Source of the DNA: Selaginella moellendorffii
Lineage: Eukaryota; Streptophyta; Lycopodiopsida; Selaginellales; Selaginellaceae
Length of the DNA stretch: 64,000 nt
NCBI RefSeq assembly: GCF_000143415.4
Contig: NW_003314348.1
Coordinates: forward strand, 5,309 to 69,308
Direction: 5' to 3'
The translations under genes and the position numbers were made by a program. The notes under the pieces were generated by a model. It worked only from the letters and a program-made list of their open reading frames with translations, had not been told where the DNA came from and made no database searches. Below are positions 1-10,035 of this stretch, piece after piece. Positions within the stretch are counted from its first letter, which is position 1; the number at the start of each line of letters is the position of its first letter.

Positions 1-362
1 GACTTGTCTCTGGCTCGATCTCGGACCCGATTTCGGATCCGACTTCGGATTCGGTCTCGGACTCGATCTCAGACCCGATCTCGGACCCGATCTCGGACCC
101 GACCTCGGACCCGACCTCGGACTCGGTCTCGGACCCGATTTCGGATCTCGGACTCCGTCTCGAACTCGGTCTCGAACTCGGACTCGAACTCGGTCCCCAA
201 GTCGGTCTCGGATTCGATTCCGGACTCTATCTCGAACTCGGTCCTAGAGTCGGTTTTGGACTCGATCCTCGACTTGGTCCCATCCGATGAACTCTTTGTC
301 ATTTCGGTCAAGCTTTTGGGGATCCTTTAGCCTACGACATCTCGGGGAGTCGGTTCCTTACA
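1..362 (-). repeat. 3' LTR of the family 1 element, cut by the window edge
   Basis: Matches the last 363 bases of the right LTR (8091-8453) with scattered substitutions and about one short indel in the repeat tract. It consists of a degenerate CTCGGA-type hexamer array followed by a unique tail that ends CTTACA at 362. Near identity of the two LTRs suggests a fairly recent insertion, although the coding region is already broken. Confidence 0.9.
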
Positions 363-855
363 ACTCCACCACCCATAGAAGAAGTTCGATGCCCACATCG
401 AACGTCTCATTTTATCCTACGACTTGTTGACCATGTCTCCGGGGGCATCCCCCCACTTAGCGGTGTGCCTAAGTTAGCCTCCCCGGCCAAGAGCCCATGA
501 CAACGGAATATAGGTGTCCCTATACTCCTCACCTCACCACGCCCTAGTATGGGGTCGGGACTTGAACCCAGCCTTGCTTTACTAGGGGGTTGGGACTCGA
601 ACCCAACCTCCGTAGAATACGTCTACGGATTCGACATCCCCGCGGGGAGTCGGGCGTAGTGCCCTACGCCTGGTCGACCTATCCAACCCATGCTAATTAG
701 CTTACCTTTGGCGCGCCTTCGGGTCCCAACATATGCCACTTGCTCAACTTTGCAAATTGATATTTTTAATTGAATTTTGCATAAGTACATAGAGTTCTGC
801 CTTGCAGAAATTCCTCCGCTAGATCTCGCGCGTTCGCTAGGTTCTCCTCCGGTTC
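363..855 (-). other. 3' untranslated region of the family 1 element
   Basis: About 490 bases between the chromodomain stop and the 3' LTR. Its complement starts with a G-rich tract beside the LTR at 363-378, the expected place of the polypurine tract. I see no coding pattern in the rest. Two similar GGTCGGGACTTGAACCCA-like stretches near 553 and 590 form a short imperfect direct repeat. Confidence 0.6.
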
Positions 856-1481
856 CTATGTTGCTTCGCAGTGTGGAAATCCTTTCCACTTCACATGGAA
901 CTCTCTCACCTCGCGTCCTTGTCGCTTGCTCTTGCGCGCATTGAGGATGGCCTCGACTTCATATTCCTCTTCCCCTTGGATAACCTCAGGTAAAGGTCTC
1001 ACCTGGTCCTTGCGAAGCGGGTCCTCAAAGTACAGCTTGAGTAAGTTCACGTGGAACACTGGGTGCATCTTCCCCATCTCTCGAGGAAGTCGGAGTCGGT
1101 AAGCCACTTTACTGATTCGTGCCTCAATCTCGTAAGGCCCCGCGAACCTGCTTAAGGAACTCAAGATCAATTCATTTACAGGAATACATGCATCTTTACC
1201 TTTGGGTCAACTTTCGGCTGATCCCACTTGGTAGTCTGAGGTTCTTGGTGTTCAGCCACACCTTCTCCCCAGCTTGGAACTCTACATCTCGACGCTTCTA
1301 GTTCGCGTATTTGGTTTGCCTTTGTTGAGCCCGTTCCAAGGAATCCCTCACTGTTCCCAAGATCCCAAAGTCGTTCCATTATTGGCACTTTTCTATCCAC
1401 CACCTCGTCTACAAGTTCACACATGAACTGTAATGGAGACCCATGTCTTCTCGACTTGCTACTCCCCAAGGATAGACCCAC
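856..1481 (-). pseudogene. Integrase C-terminal region with chromodomain (family 1 element)
   Basis: The frame at 1170-856 encodes an integrase tail (FAGPYEI, HPVFHVNLLK) followed by a chromodomain with EYEVEAIL and FHVKWKGF, the aromatic and acidic positions typical of gypsy chromodomains. The frame at 1481-1176 gives the preceding integrase part (FMCELVDEVVDR), but the conserved order is recovered only by changing frame near 1310 and again near 1180. Chromodomains at this position are thought to guide insertion into chromatin with particular histone marks. The intact chromodomain next to frameshifted flanks shows this copy is decayed. Confidence 0.85.
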
Positions 1482-1552
1482 TCCTTGGACCTTCCGATGC
1501 CAACACTAGTGGTGATATACTTGAGCACCAATAAAAGTCGGACTAAGGAACA

Positions 1553-2677
1553 GCTCCGATACCAAATTGTAAGCGACTAAATTTTCCATTCTACTTTAGT
1601 CACTTAACCACACCTCCGACCACTTGGAGGAGTCTCATTCACAACCTCCATAAGTCCAATCCAGGACTTGGGACTTGCTAGCCCCGAGAATGGCATCCAT
1701 GCCACTCAACATTTGCACTTGGTCCAAGTGCTCCACGTGTCCGATCCCATGACCGACACTCAAAGGTACCACCGACATAGCAGCCCGTTACGCTAAGGCC
1801 ATGCCCCATCACCTTTGCCACATTGGTAGTCCAATACCACTTGCATCACAGTCTTGGCTCCCCAAGACTAGGCAAACCATCCGTGAGTGGTCATCTCAGA
1901 TCCACTCCTTAGCATCCTTAGGATGCCCACTGACAAGGGGAATAGCCTTCCCCAATATCCCTCTATCAGTCCCCACTAAGTCCCTTTCTGCCCCTGGCCG
2001 TGTTTGCCAACACTGCCACTGGACCGAGACCCACAGGCCCGACCACTAAGTCCCACGGTCCTCTGGGACTTCCTCACCACACGACTGTGTCCTTGGTCAC
2101 TACCCCAGAGGACTGCTCCTCTTCCTTTCCACAGTCTGGGCCTTTGGGACGACATTTCGGAACACCGTGGCCTTACGCGAGCCACCTGGGTACTCTCCCC
2201 ACCTATCGCCTTTAGGTGCTCTAGCCATGGGCTTAGAGCGAGGTTCCATTGAGCCACACCTGGTATCCAAGTAGGTAGTGCCACCCACACTTGGACTGGG
2301 AGCATCGGCCAGTCGATCTCCCGGGGGAACTAGAGCCGGCTCTTGAACACTTCACCAAGCTACCCCGCTTGTCGGTCCGTATTCACTCTAGTCTTGGACT
2401 TCCCAGTGGTCAGTTCATCACCCAACACTGGGTCTGGCCTTCCTGGGCCAAACTGGCCTTTCCTGGCCAAACTGGCTCCACTGCAGTCCTCCCCCCTACT
2501 ATACTTTTGGGGCTCACCAAACCCCCCAGGGTCTGGGAGACGAACGCTTTGGGCTTTCACCCTCTCAGGCTCCGGACTCGGACTCGGACTCGGACTCGGA
2601 CTCGGACTCGGCTTCGGACTCGGACTCGGGCTCGGGCTCGGTCTCGGCCTCGGCCTCGGTCTCGGTCTCGGTCCCGA

Positions 2678-2718
<41 letters not shown>

Positions 2719-3262
2719 ACTTCGGACTCCATCTCGGACTCCATCTCGGACTCCATCTCGGGTCCATCTCGGACTCCACTTCGGACTCCAACTCGGGTCC
2801 ATCTCGGGTCCACCTCGGACTCCATCTCGGACTCCATCTCGGACTCCACTTCGGACTCCATCTCGGACTCCACTTCGGACTCCATCTCGGACTCCACTTC
2901 GGACTCCATCTCGGGTCCATCTCGGGTCCACCTCGGACTCCACTTCGGACTCCAACTCGGGTCCATCTCGGACTCCACTTCGGACTCCAACTCGGGTCCA
3001 TCTCGGGTCCACCTCGGACTCCATCTCGGACACTCCCACGTGTCATGCGTTGGTCCTTTTGGGTCCCTTTTTGGAGCCTCGCCTTTTGCTCGCTTCGTGC
3101 TCGTTCCTCGAGCACTTCGTTGGGAGTTCCACTCCCGCTCTTGACTTTTCAAGTCGGAGCTTTTGGTCCAAACGTGTTACGCTCGTTTGGCTCTCGCTTC
3201 GGCCACTACCATGTGGCGCCCTTCCGGCTCCACTTTGGGGCCTAGGGATTTTGTGTCTCACA
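1553..3262 (-). mobile_element. Nested LTR with primer-binding site inserted in integrase
   Basis: A second LTR splits the host integrase. Its left edge starts TGTAAG at 1568, directly beside a tRNA-iMet-type primer site (complement of 1553-1564), the same arrangement as at 7296-7311. Its right edge is best placed at 3262 (CTCACA), where the integrase frame stops matching the family after the residues SGDQT. The LTR resembles family 1 around GCTTTGGGCTTTCACCC near 2550 but carries a much longer hexamer array and different ends. Only about 60-75 bases of internal sequence follow the primer site before host integrase resumes, so most of the inserted element is missing. Confidence 0.72.
2566..3035. 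repeat. Expanded hexamer minisatellite inside the nested LTR
   Basis: The left half (about 2570-2720) is a run of CGGACT and CGGTCT hexamers. The right half (about 2720-3035) is a higher-order repeat of CTCGGACTCCAT and CTTCGGACTCCA units in 12-18 base steps, mixed with CTCGGGTCCA. Because the unit is a multiple of three without stops, every frame stays open and yields Arg/Ser/Thr-, Gly/Leu- or Asp-rich reading frames on both strands. None looks like a protein. Confidence 0.9.
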
Positions 3263-3265
3263 GTC

Positions 3266-3913
3266 TGGTCTCCAGAGACATAGCATCGCAAATAATCCTC
3301 CAGCTGCCTATTCACCCTTTCCGTTTGTCCGTCTGTCAAGAAGTGTTAGTGCCAACAACTTGACTCAATACCCCATACCTGTCTGTGGGTGATAGGCTGT
3401 GCTGAATTTCAACTTGGTGCGATACTGTTCCAGGAGAGTCCTCCAGAACCTATTGGTGAAGATCTTATCTCGATCTGAGATGATCTCTTCCGGTCTTCCC
3501 CGCACTCGAACCACTTGTTCGAAGAATAGCTTTGCCACACCTTCCGCATTCACCTCCGTTGTGGTGGGTATGAAGTGTGCCATTTTTGAAAATCGGTCCA
3601 CCACCACGAATATCGCATCAAACCCCTCGCTTGGGGGGAGTCCCATGATGAAGTCCATCGTAAGACATTTCCACGGGCGATCTGGAATTGGGATGCTTTG
3701 CAACAAGCCCCCACTAGCCTTAGTCACGGCTTTTACCTGCTGACATGTTGGACATGTCTTTACATAGTCTTGGATGTCCTTAGCCATATCTGGCCAATGG
3801 TACTTCCTTTTGAGTAAGCCCATCGTCTTAGGCACTCCACCGTGTCCCGCAAGAGGTCCGTCATGACACTCTTCTAAGGCCACCTTCCTTAGTTCCCCTT
3901 CTGGAACATACAC
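3266..3913 (-). pseudogene. Integrase zinc-binding and catalytic core (family 1 element)
   Basis: The frame 3913-3365 has the HHCC zinc-binding region (HDGPLAGHGG ... CPTCQQ) and the DDE core: TMDFIMGLP, DRFSKMAHFIP and ISDRDKIFTN, ending at STAYHPQT. It stops there, and a frame change near 3340 resumes with TDGQTERVNRQLEDYLRC until the nested LTR cuts in at about 3265. It is the continuation of gag-pol but lies in a different frame, so a frameshift near 3910-3945 separates it from RNase H. Confidence 0.9.
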
Positions 3914-6900
3914 CCTCGTTTGCTTGTAATAAATGAGTTCGTTGTGTTCCGCATAGCCGTTTTCTCTTCCGTAGGCAGCTCACCTCTCTGGTGAGCTTCC
4001 CGCGCCTCTAGATTCCTCAGCAACACTTCCTGTGCTAGACCATCGTTCTCATATGCTGTCCGCACATCGTCCCAGAAGGTTGCTGTTGCGCTGGATATTG
4101 CCAACCTCAAGTTCGCTTTCTGACTTAGCGCATCCGCCATGATGTTGCTCTTCCCAGGCTTGTACAGAATTTCGCAATCAAACTCGGCCAAGGCATTGGC
4201 CCACTGACCTTGTTTCCCTCTTAGGTCGGGCTGTGACAAGAAGTGTTTCGTTGCCACATTGTCCGTGTAAACCTTGAAGTGTCTCCCAAGGTAGTGTCGC
4301 CACTCCTTGAGCGCCTTGACCACCGCAAACAATTCCTTCTCGTGGGCAAGCCACTTCTGTTGAGCCTTGTCCAGCTTCTTCGAGAAGAACGCTACCGGAT
4401 GGTTGTCTTGCTTCAAAACTGCGCCCAACGCAAAGTCCGAAGCATCCGTTTCTACCTCAAAGTCCTTACCAAAGTTTGGTAATGCCAATACAGGAGCCTT
4501 CCTCAACTTCCCCTTGAGGTGGACGAATGCCGCCTCGCATTCCGCTGTCCACACCATCTTCCCTTTTCCTGTTTGGTCCGTTAAGGGCAGGGCTACTCTC
4601 GAATAGTGTCTGATAAACTTTCGATAGTAGTTGCATAGCCCCAGGAATGCCCTCAACTCGTGTACATTGGATGGTCGCTCCCATTCCTGGATCGCTTGGA
4701 CCTTCTCCGGGTCCACCTTGAGCCCGTCCTGGCCCACCACATGCCCGAGAAACTTTACCTCTTGTTGAGCAAAGTCACATTTGCTCTCTTTAGCATACAG
4801 CTTGTGTTCCCTTAGTTTCTCAAACACCTTCGCCAAGTGTTCGGCATGCTCCTCTAGCGTCTCGCTATAGATCAGGATGTCATCGATATAGACGACCACA
4901 AAGTGATCCAGATAGGGTACAAAGATGTGGTTCATTAGCGCCGAAAATGTTGCCGGCGCATTACATAGCCCGAAGGGCATCACCAGAAACTCAAAGCTCC
5001 CATACTTCGTTCGACAGGTTGTCTTCTCGACATCTTCCTCGGCTACCCTGATATGGTAATATCCTGACCTTAGGTCAATCCTTGAGAAGTATTTTGCCTT
5101 TCCCAACCTATCGAACAAGTCCTCAATCCTTGGCAAAGGGTACTTGTTCTTCTTTGTATACTTGTTGAGCAACCGGTAGTCTATGCACATGCGCATAGAT
5201 CCATTTTTCTTTTTCACAAATAACACCGGTGCCCCATACGGCGACTTGCTCAACCTAACATACCCTTTGTCCACCAACTCCTCTAGTTGGCACTTGAGCT
5301 CCTTGAGTTCTTTTTCATTCAAACGATAAGGGGGACGAACCACTGCCTCAGCACCCTCGACCAGCTCAATCTTATGTTCTATCGGTCGTGCTAGGGGTAG
5401 CCCCGCCGGCAGCTCCTCCGGCATGGTATCCTGGAATTGGTCCAACACCCGCTGAATCACTAAAGGTACTTCTTCCATTCCTGTCTTTTTGTCACTCTTC
5501 ACCGAGAGTAAGCACAAAAAGGCCGCCTTAGTTCCTTTAGTGAGTTGTCCTCTCGTGGACACCAGGTTTAAGCAGGAATCTTTGGCCTTGCTTTGCCCTA
5601 CCTTTAGATCTTGGGCCTCCACCCTAGATCTTCTTCCTTGGGCATTCGCCAGTACCACAAGGTTTCTACCTTGTCCATGCAAGGCTACCACGAATCGATT
5701 GAACCAGTCCATTCCGAAGATCACGTCAAATCCCGCCATGTCCAACACGGTGAAATCCATGTCCACCTTCCAAGTCCCCACTTCAACTCTCGCTTGTCGA
5801 AGCACCTCATCGGTGCTTTGGCTACCTTGAACAAACTCTATAGTCCTTGGTTCGCCTAGCCGCTGCACCGTTAGTCCGGCTTGCCGGACTATGTCTGTAG
5901 CCACAAAATTATCCGAAGCACCCGTGTCAATAAGGATTTTAACAAAGCTACCTCCGAGCTTCCCTCGGAGGGCTAGTAGATGTTGCGAACGACTCTCTAC
6001 CAAAGTTGCTCGTGTAATGAGTAACTTTGAGTTAGGGACTGGATCACATACCTCTGTTTGGACTTCACCCGACTTGATGGCCATATTGGCTCTGGCCTTC
6101 TTCGGGTAGGGACATTCCCTCGAGAAGTGTCCCGCTTCACCGCAGTTGTAGCATACGTTGTTTCCCACGCTGCTATATGACTTGACCTTCTTATCCGTGG
6201 GTTTGTCTCTTTTCGCTTGACTCCCCCACGTACTCGCTCGCTGGCCACTGGATTTGCCTTTCCGGAACCCCGAGGACTCATTCTTAGAGAAACTCCTCTT
6301 GAATTTCCCTCTGCTAAACGTTCCCCTTGGTTTGGCCCCTTTGCTAAACGTGGATCCCGACCCCGTCGTGTTCCCCTTTCGCAGGTTATCGTTGAAATGC
6401 ACCTTGATGGCCGCATCCAACGCTTCCTTGTAGTTGGTCGGGTTCCACCGCATTACTTCGCCGCGAGCCCAGGTTTGCAAACCTGATATGAAGGCATGGA
6501 ACGCATCCATATCCCCCATGTCCGTGACGAGTATCCTCTTTGCCATAAACCCATTCACATACTCCTGAATGGTTCCGGTCTGCTTCAGCCTACTCAGCTC
6601 GTCCCTTAGGTGCAAAGTAGCATTCGGAGGAACGTAAGTTGCGTGGATCCTTGCCTTCATCATTTCCCAAGTGGCCACCGGTCCTTCGTTGGCCTCTGTT
6701 GTTCTCCACCAAGACTTGGCATTATCTGCCAAATATGGTTTCGCACATGGGACCTTCTCCGAGCTCGGTAATCGCAACGCTCGGAAGTAGTCCTCCATAT
6801 CGTAAAACCAATCCTCCACCACCTTATAGTCGTTCACTCCCTTGAAGACCGGTGGGGGCTTTGGTTTGTACTTGGGAACTGCTTGAGAGACTGATTCCAC

Positions 6901-7251
6901 TTCGGTCTGTTTAACCTTGTCTGGTTTTGCCTCAGTCCCTGCCGATGGGTCCGCACCTTCTGCGCTGCCAGCATCCGCAGTCTTTCGCTTTTTCTTCCGC
7001 TTCTCGTCACGCTTTAGCTTGCGCACGAGAGTCTCTAGCAGGGCATTGGTCTGCGCCAATTGTCCTTCTAGAATGTCCAATCGAGCCTTGGACGACCGAA
7101 CCTCGCCACCGGACTCCTATTTGGAAGTTTCCTCACTGGAGTCCTCCTCATGCAAGGATTCCTCATCCATAGCCTCTTGTTTGACCGGAGGCTCCAGCTC
7201 TGGCGGAGGTTCTGTCTCCGCTTGGGTTCGCTTACGCCCTGCCTTTGCCAT
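3889..7251 (-). pseudogene. gag-protease-RT-RNase H reading frame (family 1 element)
   Basis: One long frame (7080-3889, 1063 codons) holds gag (retrotrans_gag-like, then [14 protein letters not shown] zinc knuckle), aspartic protease ([10 protein letters not shown]), reverse transcriptase ([28 protein letters not shown]) and RNase H ([14 protein letters not shown]). The likely true gag start is the ATG at 7251, which is in frame, 57 codons upstream. A TAG at 7117-7119 interrupts it. This is either a disabling mutation or a suppressed stop; with the later frameshift, decay is more likely. The remarkable length of the open frame shows the copy is young. Confidence 0.92.
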
Positions 7252-7295
7252 CTCCCAGCAATCCGCCTCTATCCTTCACTAGAACTGAGGAAGAG

Positions 7296-7307
7296 GCTCC
7301 GATACCA
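7296..7307 (-). other. Primer-binding site, tRNA-iMet type
   Basis: The complement reads TGGTATCGGAGC, one mismatch from the TGGTATCAGAGC site common to plant LTR elements. It lies three bases inside the 5' LTR edge at 7311 and fixes the element orientation as minus. Confidence 0.85.
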
Positions 7308-7310
7308 AAT

Positions 7311-8453
7311 TGTAAGCCACAAATTTTTCCTTTCCAATTTGCCAGCTTACCTCGTCTATCCGACCAACTCTGCCTTGGCTTGTGCTAAGTTCCCTCGCCA
7401 AGGTTCTCGCTTATGGTACCAGCTCCTACTTGGTCCTACTTGGTTTCAGCTACTCACTACACGAGCAACGGAGTGTTAGCCATCCATCTACGGATTCTCA
7501 AATCTCTCCCAATCCCCCTCCCCGGGTTAGACTGGACTTAAGGTTCGGCTACACTCCCCGCAGGCACAAGCAGCCAAGCACACCAAGCCTCCAGATTCCT
7601 AACACCCCTTGGTATCACAAGACTTGATCATGGGACCCTCTAAATCCCAAGCCTTGGGTGTAGCACTTGCTTCGGGATGTGGGGGCGAAACACCGTGGCC
7701 TAACGGCCCGGTATGGGTACCTCTACCCCCCCTCTTCCATCCCGAAGGGAAGGCCCAAGCCCCCGGAAGGGCGAGGACCAATGAGCCACAAGGTACTCAA
7801 GTGGGGCACCATTCCACCTGAGCCGGGAGCACCGTAGTCGGTTTCCCTTTCGGGAGTGGGAGCTGCTCTTGAGCACTTCCTTGGATGGCCCCTCCGGCAC
7901 CAGCCAAGTCCATGCTCACTCCCACCCAAGGCCCCTCGGTCCCAGTCTCAACCTCAAGTCGGTTTGGAAGCCCAACTGGAGAGTCTCTTCAAAACTGGTT
8001 CCTGGACCTCACTATCCCTACTATACTGCAGCCCCCCCCCCGGGAGACGCACGCTTTGGGCTTTCACCCCTTGACCCGTATTAGTATTTGGACTTAGTCT
8101 CTAGCTCGATCTCGGACACGATTTCGGATCCGACTTCGGATTCGGTCTCGGACTCGATCTCAGACTCGATCTTGGACCCGATCTCGGACCCGACCTCGGA
8201 CTCAACCTCGGACTCGGTCTCGGACCCGATTTCGGATCTCGGACTCCGTCTCGAACTCGGTCTCGAACTCGGACTCGAACTCGGTCCCCGAGTCGGTCTC
8301 GGACTCGATTCCGGACTCTATCTCGAACTCGGTCCTAGAGTCGGTCTTGGACTCGATCCTTGACTTGGTCCCATCCGATGAACTCTTTGTCATTTCGGTC
8401 AAGCTTTTGGGGATCCTTTAGCCTACGACATCTCGGGGAGTCGGTTCCTTACA
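7311..8453 (-). repeat. 5' LTR of the family 1 element
   Basis: 1143 bases, TGTAAG to CTTACA. The first two thirds are unique sequence that recurs at 15151-15760. The last third is a CTCGGA hexamer array (about 8100-8360) and a unique tail. Confidence 0.9.
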
Positions 8454-8901
8454 GAACCCCTATAGATCATCTCTTAAGTCATTCTCTTTGATTGCATTTG
8501 GAAGGAATTCAAATGGCAAAGTTAAGCAAGGAACACTAATGTTTTGGATGTTAACGAATTGTGGGAAAGGAAATGTGTTTCCAAAGATGGATTCCCAAAT
8601 GCTCCAATTTGGCAAAGGTGAAAACTCCAAGGGAGAGAGTGGCAAAGTAGCCAAATGATAAAGCCATGGATAGCCCTAGCACAAATTATAATAATTGGAA
8701 CTTAGTGCCAAAGGTGGCAGGAAATACAAAAGTATTCCTTGGTAGGTTATTGGGTTGGATGACCTACTTTTTAAGAGGTCACCCAACTTAATACTATTCA
8801 AATCCAGGGACGCTTAACCTCAAATATTCTAAAACCCTTAACCGATTGAAAAAGGAAGTGCACTTTTGTTTATGAGCCATTTTTCTTTATATTTGAACCT
8901 T
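8454..8901 (+). other. Remnant of a family 3 gypsy element
   Basis: The complement of 8769-8899 aligns clearly with 62360-62492 in the third retrotransposon (shared landmarks: TATTCAAA, CCCTTAACC, TGCACT, ATATTTGAAC). So this is a plus-oriented fragment of the leader and gag start of that family. The 8454-8768 part has no recognisable coding. The plus-strand element that follows inserted into this fragment at 8901/8902. Confidence 0.6.
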
Positions 8902-10022
8902 TGTCGCGAATGTGACTTCGGGTATCGAAAGTTATTTGTTGGCTAATCCTTACGAACACTCTTACCTTACTGCCATGATGGCAAGAGGTCAGTATTGCTG
9001 GTTCCCTTTATTGGCCCCTCTTGTTCAAGTGTTAGTACACTGGACTTTGGATCTGTACTTGGCTGGATGAGCATAAGGAAGGAATTCCCAAGTGTCTATT
9101 TAGCTGAGCATACTTAGCCCGGCTTATTAGTTCTCTTTTGCTCTGTCTTGCACTAGCTTGACAAGAACCCTCACATATTGAGACTAGTCCCTGGATGATA
9201 GCTTACTGTGTTTGCCAAACACCCTCGCTATTATGCCTTTTGTGTTAGTCTTATTTTGGTCCCAAATGCTATTTATGGAAAGTGTCTAGATTTGCTCATT
9301 TGGCATTTCTACGGAATGTAGAGATCGGCCTGAACACAATGGTGTTTGTCCCGTGTCCAAATTTGCATTCTAGCACCATTCCATATTTAGTAAGTTTCGA
9401 GCTTGTCCCAGAGATTAACTGCAAATACTAAGGGAGGCTTGGGGTGAAAGCCCAAAGTTTGTGTTCCTCAAGGGGGGGGGCTGTGGGGGGTTCCAAATGT
9501 ATAGTATGGATAGTGGGTAGGTTGGGCATGGCCAACTAATCTGAGGTATAGTCTAGCTCCCGCTTGCGTGCCTGTCCTTATTCTGCGTCCGACTTGGGTC
9601 TAAACCCAAGTTCCATTCCATGCTAGCTGGTGGAGTACCCATATCCTCATGTTAGGCCACCAGTATGCCGAAATAGCTCCAGACTTCGTTTGGCTCCGTT
9701 TTGCATGCTGGTCTTGGCATTGGGATGCTAATTGCTCCAGGATTGTTCTAAGTCGCTCCGGGCTCTTATTCCTTCGCTCCTTGGGCTATATGCTCGGGAG
9801 TTGCTCCATGGTTCGATTCCATCACTCCTTGGCTTCACGCTTGGGAGTTTGGCACTGTTCCTTCGTTCAGTGGCCCAAGGCCCTAAACCTCGGGTTCTGC
9901 ACCACTATCCTTTAGACATGTGGCATGTGTCACGTGGCATAAAGAGGGTTTAGGTTTCGCTTCGTGGTGTTATCCTATGGTAAACCCCCATAGGATAAAG
10001 GGTCAAAACCACATGCGCTACA
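8902..10022 (+). repeat. 5' LTR of the LARD-like element
   Basis: 1121 bases, TG to CA. The start (TGTCGCGAATGTGACTTCGG) recurs at 14996. Bases about 9428-9530 contain, in reverse orientation, the GCTTTGGGCTTTCACCCC block found in the family 1 LTRs at 2550 and 8060. Confidence 0.87.
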
Positions 10023-10024
10023 TT

Positions 10025-10035
10025 TGGTATCAGAG
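10025..10035 (+). other. Primer-binding site TGGTATCAGAG
   Basis: Exact match to the tRNA-iMet-type site of plant LTR retrotransposons, three bases after the LTR end at 10022. Confidence 0.9.

Larger units (their letters stand above)
1..8453 (-). mobile_element. Ty3/gypsy chromovirus LTR retrotransposon (family 1), decayed
   Basis: A minus-strand LTR retrotransposon whose left LTR runs off the window edge. The right LTR (7311-8453) begins TGTAAG and ends CTTACA. The left LTR piece (1-362) is close to identical to 8091-8453. A tRNA-iMet-type primer site lies directly beside the right LTR, and the purine-rich complement of 363-378 beside the left LTR is a plausible polypurine tract. Between them, reading right to left, come gag with a CCHC knuckle, protease, reverse transcriptase, RNase H, integrase and a chromodomain, which is the chromovirus order. 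Coding is broken by a stop codon, a frameshift and a nested LTR, so this copy is not autonomous. The target-site duplication cannot be checked because the left end is outside the window. Confidence 0.93.

Noticed and set aside
4-330. SRTRSRTR / SDSVSNS frames at the left edge, and the similar ones at 8088-8402 and 15736-16062
   Set aside because: Same hexamer array in family 1 LTRs, no start context and no homology.
2291-3283. Long plus- and minus-strand frames rich in Arg/Thr, Gly/Leu or Asp/Trp
   Set aside because: They are translations of the CTCGGA hexamer minisatellite in the nested LTR. Composition is purely repeat-driven and all frames are open.
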